Positions 21,551-32,895 of a stretch of DNA of 64,000 nucleotides are shown in pieces; positions within the stretch are counted from its first letter, which is position 1; every line of letters begins with the position of its first letter. Source of the stretch: Aquatica leii (Eukaryota > Arthropoda > Insecta > Coleoptera > Lampyridae); contig CM069434.1 of NCBI GenBank assembly GCA_035610365.1, forward strand, positions 97,700,806 through 97,764,805. The letters run 5' to 3'. Made by a program: the position numbers and the translations under genes. The notes under the pieces were generated by a model. That model saw only the letters and a program-made list of their open reading frames with translations, was not told the DNA's origin and searched no databases.

Positions 21551-24500
21551 CTTGTTACGAAAACTAAATCCGCTCAGAGAGCGCTAGTGTCGAAAATAGT
21601 GGTATTTGTTAAGGTTGACTTGTAGGGATGGTCTAACAAGTGATAAAGAAATGGAAATTAATTTAGATATAAATTTCTTCTTGTAGCCGGCTGCTTGCAG
21701 GTGTACCGTGGGCGTTAAGATAAGATAATCGCAAAGAAATAGACACGTGCGGTTTGCATTTACTAGCAGATATTTGTTATTTTATCGCTTTTTTAAGCGA
21801 TAAAATTATCAGTCTTTGAATAAAAAAATACGAATTTAGTAATGTTATATGTTGTTCGGATACTATGAAGAATAAAAGTTCAATTTGTATGTTTCAATTT
21901 TTATTTTACAGATTTTTAGTAGTGAATAATTTTTAAAAAGTTAGTGTTTTTGAAAAGAACTATTTGTTTTTTATGTAAACTTTTATTTTAATGATAATAC
22001 ATATTTCAAATAAACACAACAAACTTTTATTACAGAAATAATAATTAGCTGTGCGTCAAGTTAATAAAGTAGGTATTAAAATTTGATAGTGTCACTTTTG
22101 AACTTGTATGTTTTTTCCAGTTTTACCTAAATTTGTATACTTCAGAAATCCATTTTTAGCAAGATTATAAGTTAAAACAAAAACAATCAAAATAAAAAGC
22201 TAGTCTTTTATTGTTTTGGTTTTCTCCATTCTTTATTTGCTTCTAGTCGGTAAACGGGTTCTCGTATACCTCCCTTTCTAAAAGCGGGATCTATAATTTC
22301 CGGCAACAAACAATCCATATAAAATTGAGTAAGTAAAGGCAGCATTGTATCATTCCATAATTTTTCATTTTTATAAATGCGCTCAACATGAAAATCATTT
22401 TCGGCGTATAATATAAAATCGCAGTATTGTCTGCCAGTGATGTTCAGCTGTCCCTGAACTTGATAAGCATACTTATGTGTTTGTTTTAACCTAACCAAAT
22501 ATGTAAACAATTAAAACAAAATAAAAATATTAAAATTTGTAATAATTATACCTTATACCTCCGTTCTTAATGATGTAACATTTATTTTTGACGTCGCAAT
22601 CGATGAATTTTTCTTTTCTAGCAGACCGCAAACATTTAACTTCAATTAATCCATCTTCACCGACAAATCCATCTGGACTTGCCGCTAAAAATGAATGGTT
22701 TGGATCTATTACTAGTCCACATTTGTTCACCTTTACATGTTTTTCTAGTTCGTAACGTTTGCGGGCATTGTTCTCGTTATTTCGTCCGTACAGAATATCT
22801 TCATTGTTAGACAAATCAGGCCCGTACAACATATTCTGCACTGTCTTTGCACACAACGTTGTTTTTCTCATTGTACAAATTCGTCCAAAATTAGATGCCG
22901 TAAGCCTGTCTTTTCGCATTTCATGCCAAAGAAGAGAATCGTGTTGTTCTCGAGTGTTTTCTTCTATTTCTTTAGCACGAGCTGCTTCATCAGAAAATCG
23001 GACCAACAATCGATCTGATAAAAGTTTTAAAGTTTCTGAATCAAGTGCAGGTTCTTCTGCGTTTGGACCATAGTTTTTATCTGAAGAAGCAGTTTTGTTT
23101 TTTTTAAAGATTTTGGGTGGACGGAGTTTATTTGTTTGTTTTTTAATAATTTTATGTCGTCTGTTGAATACTTTTGTCATTACATGCCCAGGTTGTCGGC
23201 CCGACATAAGCTTGGCCCATGGACCTAAGTGCCAACTCGGCCCAGACGTATGTGACAAAGCTGCTGCGTACATGCGCGTTGTATAAGACAATCGTTTCGA
23301 AAAATCTATTCTTTTGCCACCTGTGCATTTTGCAGCTAAAGCGTACAATCTACAAAGCACGTACCAATTAATATTTGTACACATTTAGTTAAGAATATAC
23401 CTCTCTGCATGATTCGTTGTTTGGTTATATACAAGTCGATCAGCTTTTTGAATCATTGGATCTATAATTTTCTGAATTTCATAAAAGAAACCGGATTTAG
23501 AAATATCTTGAACAAAATTTTTTTCTTGCAATTCTTTCCGTGTACAAAAAGTTATGCTGTAACAAATGTAACAGTAAGTAAATATCTATATAACTGCATT
23601 ATATAATAATTAGTAATAATTATATAATAGTATACACGATATATTACATCATTTACACTTACCTGCAGCTACTATGTTCTCCAAAAACATGATAAGGCAC
23701 ATTTTTTAACTCTTCTCTAAGTTTTTGTGCATTGAGTCCATTTACAGAATTTACATTTTTTACTGTAACGCGAACTCCTCTTACAAGTCTTTCAATCCGC
23801 GAAAGACCCCCATCCTTAGACGTCAAGATTTTGCGATCTTTTAAAGGAAATTTTGCATTTGTAGCTAACGTGTGTAACTTTTGATTCACACATCTCGTCA
23901 TATGATTGGCACATTCAATTTTTTGTACATGCCGTCCATAAGCTACATTAGCTCTTACTTTCGCGAAAACATTAGAATCCCCGTCACCTACAAATTGAAT
24001 ATAATAGGTACATAGGTACAAATAAATACATTTATAGTTAATATTAATATAACTAACCGGTCATGTACTTGTAAACTAAGCCATGTTGTTTTAAGCTTTG
24101 ATTAAACCCTTCAACTATAATGTCGGATTCCATTGCTGTGGAAGGCCCTGCAAAATTTAACACGCACTCATGTGACTTGACCTCTTTATTGACTTTTTGA
24201 TAATAAATACATGTTGAGCAAACTTTATTGCGAATTGAGATAAACAAGATTTTTTTTGTTTTATTCCCAATTATGCAAGCCTGTGTATAATTAAATTTCC
24301 GTTAATAAACTAAACATTATGATTTACCTATATTTACTTACAACTCCAGAAGATGCGTTGTAACCATGGCCATATGAGCGTTTTGACCATGCTCCATCTA
24401 CAATAACGGAAATATATGGAACTCTGTTGCCACTTATTTCAATAAATTGATTGTTTTCAATGGCTAATCGTTTTTCTTCTTCGCCAGCAGCACACATCGC

Positions 24501-25099
24501 TTCTGATAAATGTTCAATCCAAACCTTAAAAATTTAATTTTTTTAGTATTTAGTTAGGTACCTAGTTACCTGCATATAGTTTTTATGCTATTACCTTTTT
24601 TACTTCAGAAGTTTTTTTAGCGAATGTTTTTGTATGCATAAATGGTACATCTAATAATCCAAAAATTTCTTCTGCTTGATTATGTCCTATACCTGTACTG
24701 AGACAGCCCCATACAATTTCTTTATTGATATCTTTACCAACATTATGGGGTTCGGAATTTATTACGCAGGTTTTCTCGCAATTGTCGCAGTAAAAATGTA
24801 GTGAAGAATTCAGTCCAAAGGTTACTTCTTTTACAATTCTCATTTTTCCCATTGTACATGATAATGAGTGGTTAATAATTTTTGTGTACTCATTGAGTAT
24901 ATGGGCTAAGTTAACCACTCTTCTTCCTTTGATTGTATTAAATAATGTGGGAACATGTTCCGTGGTAGTTTCTATTTCCAAAGGTGGAAACATCTCTTCT
25001 TCAACATTTCCGCAAAGATTTATTTCTACAAATTTAACTTAAAACTATACAATTTATTGCAATCGTCTTACGACAAGTTTTTTTTTGTATCGAAGACCC
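21538..25099 (-). mobile_element. Structurally complete TTAA-flanked DNA transposon (Kolobok-like) with fused transposase-YqaJ gene
   Basis: The left end reads GGGTCTTCGGTAC (21538-21550). The right end, reverse-complemented, reads GGGTCTTCGATAC (25087-25099). The 13-bp TIR has one mismatch, and both ends carry a CTTGT block further in (after an A-run on the right). Each side is bounded by TTAA (21534-21537 and 25100-25103). TTAA duplications with ends starting GGG are the hallmark of Kolobok-type elements, and piggyBac also targets TTAA. A single intact minus-strand gene fills 22208-24993. TIR, TSD and gene are all intact, so the 3,562-bp element could be young or active; the superfamily name is inferred from the target site and the transposase type. 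Confidence 0.8.
22208..24993 (-). CDS. Mutator-like transposase domain fused to YqaJ-type nuclease, seven exons, intact (788 aa)
   Basis: Exons on the minus strand: 24993-24595, 24524-24342, 24280-24058, 23987-23663, 23556-23401, 23349-22552 and 22490-22208; 2,367 bases, all phases fit, no stop. An in-frame TAA just upstream makes ATG 24993 the first start. Residues 1-500 are the Mutator-like transposase domain: GRRVVNLAHIL, a CDNCEKTC knuckle, WGCLSTGIGHNQAEEIFGLL, VIVDGAWSKRSYGHGYNASS (acidic residue 1), MESDIIVEGFNQS and YMTGDGDSNVFAKVR (acidic residue 2), then KIECANHMTR. Residues 590-750 are a YqaJ/lambda-exonuclease fold: LLWHEMRKDRLTASNFGRI, FLAASPDGFVGEDGLIEVKC (the PD..E-x-K site) and YQVQGQLNITGRQYC. 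Such nucleases process DNA ends. An AATAAA overlaps the stop codon (22207-22212). The gene belongs to the TTAA transposon; a domesticated role is not suggested by the context. Confidence 0.88.
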
Positions 25100-25103
25100 T
25101 TAA

Positions 25104-26082
25104 GTAAAATTAATGTAATGACCCATCAAGGCAGATAAAAAAGTTACACAATATTTTATTTGAAAATTAACTACTAGAGTGAGTCTGGCATTTTAATTTT
25201 TTTAGTTCTAATATAAAAAAGCGTAAAATCTGCCAAAATTTATTAGTTTTGACTTACAAATTTACAGACACTTTTTTAAATGGTTTTAATATTTTTCTAT
25301 CAGTACAAAACGACTTCACTTCAAACCTGCTGTTAGAAGAGTACCTACATGTTTTGCTAACGTGTGGAAAAGTGTGCACGGTATAATGTTATAATATAAA
25401 ATTAAATAGATTAAATAAATGGTTCTTATTACAAAAAAAAATCAGATAAATTATAATTGTTTTAATTAATTTAGTCACAGTTTTCCGCCAATTCAAATTT
25501 TTACTATTTTACCTTTCACTTTTAAATTGGTTGAATGCATATACATAGGTATGATGTTATTGACAGTTATATTAATTATTGTAATTCAAGCTTATTAATA
25601 TGCATTAGTCGCCAGTCACTCAGAGTCGATGATTCTTTCATTTTCGTTTGCTAATTTAAAATTTAATATATACATCATTACTAATATATATATTTTTAAA
25701 CTTTTACATGTGGAATGTGAACTATAATCAGATAATCAGTTTAAAAAATGCTAAAATGTCGTAGTGTTTAAGGGGAAAAAATAATCTAACAATACGGCCA
25801 CACAAAATTAATTCATAAATTCAAAAATTACATTAGAAGACATTCTTGGCGTTGATGGAAAACGAATAAAGTTAATTACAAGTTTGAGATGGGGTTTGAG
25901 TATTGACAATAAAACTAAGTAAAGTCTGTAAGCACTTGCATAAAACAGTTATACCATTTTGTCTTGTTTATCATAATTGTGAATAAAGTAACAGAAATTG
26001 GACAAACAATAAGTTTGTGTAATAATTTTTACGACAAAATGATTCATCAATTCACATTGTTTTTTCAAGTTTTTTTTTCACT
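25104..26082. other. No gene recognised
   Basis: AT-rich spacer between the TTAA element and the first pogo-like element. Confidence 0.5.
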
Positions 26083-28493
26083 GGGGCGACTTGAAATTTG
26101 CCTATAATTTACATGAAAAAGCTAGTAGGAACGCTCTGGGGGCGACATGAAACATACAATCTGATTTCATAGGTCCAGCAACAAAAAAACCTGATTTTTT
26201 TAAATACAATTTTTTGTTTAGAAAAGAAAAAACATTTTTTACTAAAATTTGTTTATTATTATTGATACAACGATACATACAATATAAAAAATGAAGAACA
26301 AACATCAGTAGAAACTAAAATTATTGTAATTATTTTTTTTTAAAACCCAAAACTTTTAAATTTGATTTGGCCTCTTCTTAACTGAAGTTGTTGCTTAATT
26401 CCCGTTTTCTCTACAAGTCCTACGTATTCTAGCACTCAATCTCAGGAATGAACAAAGGTAATTGCCATTATCTTCGCAGTTCAAGATTTTAATCACGTAT
26501 TGCTTATGAGTTCCACCTTCGGTTTTTATGTCTACGTAAATATAATCACCTGGTTTAAGATTAGCGAAATCAATAAATTCTTGAATATTGGTCATTTTAG
26601 ATGTCATGTCATCGCTGCTGCATTTCTCTTCTAAATCAGAAACCGTTTCCGAGTCTAGATCTAAGTCGCTGTCGGCTGTTAACTTTCTTTCACTCACGTC
26701 ACTTTCGGAAGATGATGATAGAATAGGACGGCGTGGATGCTTTCTTGGCTTTTTACTTGTACTAGGTGTCTTTACCTGCAAATCGTCCTGCAAGTCGTTC
26801 TGGGAAATGTTTTTACCTGCTTCGACTAACAATTTTTTCTTTCCACCCATAGAAATTGGTGCTTTATATCTTGTCTTTTGGAACATTTCTTTTAGTGATT
26901 CAGCAATTTCTGCTTCTTGCTGTAATCTGTCCGTGTCGGTCTTTGGTAACTTTGTTAAAATTTTGTGCTTGTTCAAAAGATATAAACCCGTTGCTTCAAA
27001 TCCGGATTTTATGTTTTGTTCGCTTCTTGCAGAAATTCTGTTTCTGATTTAAGAGACGTGGGAATACATCTTTTCTTACAGTTCTTTTATTGTGTTTTTC
27101 CAGTCTCGAAGTGTTTTCTTCCAAGATACCTTAATTGGTCGAAAAACACTGACATCTAAGGGCTGGGTCAGGTGGGTACTATTAGGTGATAAACGTATAA
27201 AGCAAATATTATTATCTTCACATTTTGAAATGACATTTGGGGAGGCTTGCTAAGTTATCACCAATCAAAACTTTAGGACCCGGTGGCAAAGATCGAAAAT
27301 ATAGCAATATTATATTGGAAAACCAATCTTCAAACATATTTGTATCGAACCAGCTAGATTGCGTGTGATTATACCTGGCCCCAGCTAGCTTATATTCCGT
27401 CCATGTTGTCCAGAGGTGCTCCCCCTTATATACTACGTAAACCGTAAGCATAATTCCTGAAGCTGAGCAAGCAAACATGACTGACGTAGCTGTTTTAGAG
27501 GTGTCCATGACTGTTTCCGCTCTTTTGGAAGTCTTGCGAACTATGACTTTAATGCGACCGGGACCATCCGTGAAATTGGTCTCATCGTAATTCACTATAG
27601 CCGAAGGTAGCACATCTTTAAGACTTACTAACGAATGGTCAAAATATCTATTAATCGTCGTAGGGCAGACTTGTGCTCTACTTTCTTTTATACATTGAGA
27701 TAGTCTTTTCGACAAGTGCTCCTTATGTCGCTGCAAGAATTTTTGCAGCCATGTTTCGCCAGGGTTGTTGTCCCGAAATTGTTGAACTTGTTTTCCACTT
27801 CTGTTTAAATATGATTTTACTATCCCTTTGATATCGTTTGAATCTGCAGCAGTAGATATAACCTTAACTAAGTAATTTTCCTCATCGCTAGACAATACGG
27901 TTTGATCACCAACTGGTTTTGTGTTTTCTTTTAACCTTTCTGTATAGAGTTATATAAGGAATGTTGTACTCTTCACTCAAATCTTTTAAACTCCGACCGT
28001 GTTGATGTAATTCTAATACATGTTGCAGAGTTTCATCACTATAATCGCGAATCGCGATAATTTCGGCTTCCAAGCTTTCTTTTGTATGTGCGCACCATTT
28101 TTCAAGTCGCCCTTAAAATTGCTCCTAAATAAAAATTTGGTACGCCACTAACATGTACGATTCGAAACTAAAATTTTGAGGCTACAATATTAAAGTCCAA
28201 TAAATTATCGTGTAGAAAAAAAATATGGCGATATTCCAATTGTCTGAGATGTCCTTTGTATATCAAGAAGTTTGCATGTCAAAAAAATAATTAATATCTT
28301 ACCTTTTCTTTGGAGTCGCACAACACAATCCACAGGAGTAAATCAAGTGTATAACAACATAAATTTAATTAAGTAGCACTGTGGACATCTTACCATAATT
28401 TCAATTTCAAACTTTATCCGCCAGAATGCAGCATGTCTTTTTCGTGAGCGCTGTCAAAAGTTTCAAGTCGTCTCAGTGTTTTCAACTCGCCCC
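26083..28493 (-). mobile_element. pogo-like (Tc1/mariner superfamily) transposon 1
   Basis: Outer ends share GGGGCGA[C/G]TTGAAA: 26083-26096 on the left and, inverted, 28479-28493 on the right. Inner copies of the motif lie at 26139-26153 (left) and 28460-28474 (right), and a further one at 28099-28112 directly abuts the transposase start codon. The interior is one transposase gene on the minus strand. The expected TA duplication is not clean, so the exact ends may be a few bases off. Confidence 0.7.
26395..28098 (-). pseudogene. pogo-like transposase (psq helix-turn-helix plus DDE_1), frameshifted
   Basis: The start MVRTYKRKLGSRNYR is followed by a 7-bp tandem duplication (CGCGATT) that shifts the frame. 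Then come the Psq-type helix-turn-helix (SDETLQHVLELHQHG, SLKDLSEEYNIPY) and a second frameshift. The ORF to 27218 has SSDEENYLVKVISTAA, TWLQKFLQRHKEHLSKR (CENP-B-type region), the catalytic IVNYDETNFTD and VLIGDNLAS, so the first two acidic residues are present. The third lies after another frameshift in THLTQPLDVSVFRP near 27150. The C-terminal part (26976-26395) contains NKHKILTKLPKTD and a Ser/Asp-rich tail. It was a full-length DNA transposase of nuclear cut-and-paste type and is now disrupted by at least four frame breaks. Confidence 0.82.
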
Positions 28494-29783
28494 GTATTAC
28501 GGTACTTAATTTTGTAGCTCTATACACATGGCCGGTGTGTACGTTTTTCTAGACCGGGCTTAGAAATTTGGCGGGATCTGAATACACATTTAAATCCTAT
28601 ACTTTTGTGGTTAAAGGATTTTAATTCAAAGCAAAAAAATTTACATTTGAATTTAATAATACTCGTAGACCACGGGGCTTGCCAAAATGCTGAACCGGGG
28701 CCGGTCCTGTCCATACAAACGCTTTAACATCTACCAATGCTCTTTCAATCTAAGACATAGTACACATTAAAGAGTCCTGTTTCATAAATTAGAGTTCAAG
28801 AAACCAGTATCATTGGAACATGCACACAGGAGCAACGATTTTCTAATTTTTTTTTGTAATGGATTCTGATTGTGGTTGTTATAAAATAAGAAAAGAAAAT
28901 AAAAATATTAGGCTCACCCGTTGATCAGTGAGCGAGAAGACTTACGTTGTAGTTCGTGAACTGTGAAATGATCCTGAATAATTAAAAAAATTTTTTTTTG
29001 ATGTTGTAGCCACTTTTGATCGCTTCCAAATGTTTTTTATTTGTCAACCAATATGAAAAAATATGAACGAAAGATTTAAGAGAAAAAAAGATAGTTGATC
29101 AATTGAGGTATGAACAATGGATATAATAAAAAATAATTATAAAAAATTGAAAATAATTATAAGGGTTCCCTTGTAAAAAAAAGTTTCAGTTCTGTATATA
29201 ATTGATGACGTTGTGTTCTATTGAAGCTTTCACATAGTGGAAGCTGATTAAGAGTAAAAGTTGATAGTGAAAACTCGTGTGACTCTAAATGTATGAAAAT
29301 TAGGCTAAGAGATAGCTGCTGTTGGTAACCAAACTGGAAGTGTTGGTTATGCTAGATCAACAATGAGATTAATTAGATTAACAAGCTTCTTCCAAAAATT
29401 TTTGAATTTGATCATAGTCATTTCACCACCATTTGGAAACACACTTAATAAAAAAATCTTTCTAAGTTTATCACTTGGGTTTTTTCCTGATGTAATGGAT
29501 TTCTTTCTTTTTCTTGGGAGGAGGTCCCATTGGCCCAGTTTCATGTGAAGGTGGATTTATTGCCTCATTGCCTCTTTTCTTTGCTTTATCTTCTTCATAA
29601 TTTTCATTGACTGTTAATGAGTTATCAGTCTCTAATGAAAGAGAAAGTGGAGATGGAAGGTTCCCAGGTATATATAAGTAGTGTATTTTAAGATTCTTAA
29701 AGTTCTTAAGTATCTGAGGTAAAGGAAAAGAAAAAAAGAAAATTGTATTCAAAAGATTGATATTTTTGGTGTGAAGGAAATGG
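28494..29783. other. No recognised gene; one unassigned ORF
   Basis: A minus-strand ORF (29752-29471) encodes a Pro/Lys-rich peptide with IPGNLPSPLSLSLETDNS and HETGPMGPPPKKKKE; a second frame (about 29470-29350) continues SDKLRKIFLLSVFPNGGEM. The two look like one broken reading frame of a repeat-encoded protein, but I do not know the family. Bases 28528-28720 hold two GGCCGGT-containing segments. Confidence 0.35.
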
Positions 29784-32158
29784 AGTCTTAGTTTCGGATA
29801 CAGTGGGTGCTTAATTTCGGATACATAACAATTTTAGGATAGCAATCTTCAAAATATAATAAAACTATGCAATATAAGAACTATTTATTTGTTGAAACTC
29901 ATATGACATTTAAAAGACAAAAAATGACTTTAATGTTACGATACATAAAAAATTAAAATAAAATCTAAAATTACAAATAAAATTAAAAACGACAATCTTT
30001 TTATTCTGCGCAAATAAAAGTAGTCTTCTTTTTAAATCCTGTGCACTTTTCGTGACCCCACTTAAAACATTTACTACTTCTGCCCATACCTCGCCATGTG
30101 TGTCTGCTGAAAACAATCCTAAGCATATCATGCACTCGGCATCGTCAGCATCTATCATATGCTCATCTGATTCATCGGATAAAATGAGCTCTTCATCTGC
30201 GGAACTTAAAGAGCTGTCATAAAATATCTGCCTTTTCGCTGGCTTTGTCTTTTTTCTAATTATTTTTTTGACTGCCGATGTCGATGGTTGTGGTTCTTCG
30301 ATTATTTTAGCTTTGTTTTTTTTAGAATTCTCTGATTTAATTTTAAAACGGGATTTTTCTTTTTTTCCAGAGATTCTTCAAGGGCTGTTTTGTAAAGAAA
30401 TCTAGTGATTAGAACTGCTTTCCCCTTCTTACTTTCTTGAAAGTAGGCAAATGACTTAAATCGGTAGATGTGCTTGTCTTTAGAGACAGAGTCGATTGTT
30501 TCTGTTTGAGTTGATTGGATTTTGAGGGCTGAAAATACTTTCTGATTTTTCAGATAGCGTAGGTTCTAAGTCGCTTTCTGTCGTTCTTTCATCAGCATTT
30601 GGGCAGCTTTCTATGGCAAACTCATGTTCACCAAAGACGTTTCTATTACATGGAAAACCCATTAATAGCAGTCTGAATGGTTGCAACACAAGCATAGGCT
30701 CTACCAACTAGTTCAGCTATTTGATATGCGGTCACTATTCTTCCAGAATTGTTTTTAACCATGTTTCTATTTCTTGCGCACAATAAGTTTTGAACCGGCT
30801 CATAAAAGCCACATCTAACGCTTGCATTTTGTAAGTTGAATGAGGGGTAGGCAAACAATCATGAGTTCATGTTTCTTCCAACAGTGATAACATCAATGTT
30901 ACGTATGTGCAAATAATGGCCGTTGAGAACGAGGATCACAGGGTTTTCAACTGATGGTTTTGTAATAGCTACGAAATGATGTAACCGTTTTGTAAAACTA
31001 TCTCCTTGTATCCATTTTAACACATGCAATGATGAGATAGATCCCGGAGGAGCTCTATTTATGAGCTTTGGTTTCATGTTCTTTCTGGGGAAAACGAACA
31101 TAGGCGGGATACATGTACTAGCTGCGCTCATGCAAATAACAAGCGTTACCAGAGTTACCACGTTCGGCAGAGGAAATACTGACAATCTGTTTTTTTTCCT
31201 TTTAAACCAATAATCTTAGAGATTTTATCTTGTACAATGCTCGCTCCAGTCTCGTCAACATTAAAATTTTTTTGCGGACAAGATCCCACTTTTTTAAATT
31301 CTTTTTCATAAATATCAAAAAATTCGGCCACATTTTGTTTTGCCGTGGCTGCTGATATTGCATGAGAAGTTTGAAAGTATAATCTCAACCATTTAGTACC
31401 TGGTTGACCAGTAGTATCTCTAAATTGCTGGCGCAGGTTCTTTTGCAAAGCTAGTTGAAAAGCCGTTTGTCTTATGTCTCGTACACGTAAACCAAAGAAT
31501 TATTTCTCCATATCTAATAAATATTGAACTAGAAAACTCTCAAGTTCATAAAGAAATATGGGTTTTCTTCCAATTTTAGTGTTCAGAAGTCTTTTAATGT
31601 AGATTTAGGCACTCTAAACACTTTATGAGCTTTAAAATATCCCATTTTGTTATTTTGCACCGCTTCTACAGTTTTTTCATGTCTTCTAGGTTCCACTTTC
31701 TTCTCTTCTTGACCTTAACACCAATAAAAATTGAAACAGGTAACTGTTCCAACGAAAACAATACTCCAAGTTGTATACCCTATTTTTGGATATCCGAAAT
31801 TAGGCACTATTGACTATCCGGAATTAGGGCTTCATAAATAATTCTTTTCAATCCACATGTATAAAGTAATAACAAAACTATTCATTTAAAATCAAACTGA
31901 CACTAAACTACACCTTACCACCTTCATATTAAACTTTATTACAACTTACCGCTTGCCCTGCAGCAGAGTTTAAAGTTGACATCTTCAAAAACTACACTTT
32001 TGCACGATTTTACATTAATTTTTTGTTTCGTACACGATATTTCAAAGGCCGCGGCGACAACACAGATTCGGTATGTTGCCGGTTGCTTCACTTGACTATT
32101 GTTAGCAGCGACATCTACCGCATAGATAATGAAAAATGACGGTATCCGAAGTTAAGGT
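29784..32158 (-). mobile_element. pogo-like transposon 2
   Basis: The left end has two copies of [C]TTARTTTCGGATA in tandem (29787-29800 and 29810-29823). The right end has an inverted copy (TATCCGAAGTTAAG, 32143-32156), and two more inverted copies (31791-31804, 31815-31828) sit inside the first intron. The transposase gene runs on the minus strand from 31984. The right two-thirds of the element and everything to 36548 is repeated near the end of the window. Confidence 0.7.
29985..31985 (-). pseudogene. pogo-like transposase of element 2, catalytic Asp changed
   Basis: A first exon encodes MSTLNSAAGQA (31985-31953) and ends at a GTAAGT donor. The acceptor near 31720 leads in phase into VKKRRKWNLEDMKK, a Psq-type start. 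Then come FRVPKSTLKDFL, GRKPIFLYELESFLVQYLL, the first catalytic residue in FNVDETGASIV, MFVFPRKNMKPKL, and ENPVILVLNGHYLHIRNID. At the second catalytic site Asp is replaced by Asn (LNGHY). The third site is QALDVAFM in a shifted frame. The end has RIVTAYQIAELVGRAY, a GFPCNRNVF block, and a C-terminal zinc-finger-like part with ECMICL and, in another frame, WGHEKC. Many frameshifts. It cannot be catalytic. Confidence 0.8.
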
Positions 32159-32895
32159 ATTATCCAAAATATGAAAACTTTCTTCTACGATTTCAGGAAC
32201 ATCATGGTTTACAGTAGGTGCTATATATTTTTTTTGACCTTGAAACCAGATAGTGATTTTTTAATCTTTCTTATAAACACGATTTTCAGATTTTTCTTTG
32301 CATTCTTTTACTGAAACAAAAAAAACAGAATTAAAAATTGTCATTTATTTTACTACATAAATGACTACTTTCCACTTTACGTATTTCGTGTAACTTTATT
32401 CACAGAATTTTTAATTTTTAGATATCTAGTCATTGGCAACTTGTTTAAATGTTTAGCTCAATATTTCATAAAAGGTAAATGAACTATTGGTTTGGTTGTA
32501 GTTGAGACAACGGATGCAATAAGAAAGTGTTTATAATCACTGCACATAAGTGTGGAGTGAAATTTTTTTTTAAAATTGAAAACGCCTGTAGTGTCAAACG
32601 ACGTGTCTTGAGGTAAAGTGATTAAAATTTGAAACATTTCCAATATGATCTTGAGGTTCCTCTTCGCCCTTCTTTATCGAAGTATTAACTAGAACAGCAA
32701 TTTTAGCCTAAAATCAGTGTAATAATATTTCAGATTATTGCGTCTGCGCAATTAGGGTGCAGTGCGCATGTCTTAATAATACAACGTCTCGGCTCAAGTC
32801 ACTCGCATATTTCAGTGTCTGTTTAGTTCACTTTTGCGGTTGTCAGAACGTTTTTCGTCATATAGAAATGCCGAAAACACGTAAAGAATTGTTTT
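32159..32895. other. No gene recognised
   Basis: Spacer between the divergent pogo transposase and the plus-strand gene relic; part of the duplicated block. The 32860-32970 ORF (MPKTRKELFCEVFG) may be a 5' exon of the next gene. Confidence 0.4.

Noticed and set aside
22759-23286. Plus-strand ORFs opposite the YqaJ exon
   Set aside because: They are antisense to the 798-bp sixth exon; no domain.
26588-27052. 154-residue plus-strand ORF opposite the pogo transposase end
   Set aside because: Its Ser/Phe-rich composition results from reading the Ser/Asp- and Lys-rich transposase tail backwards.
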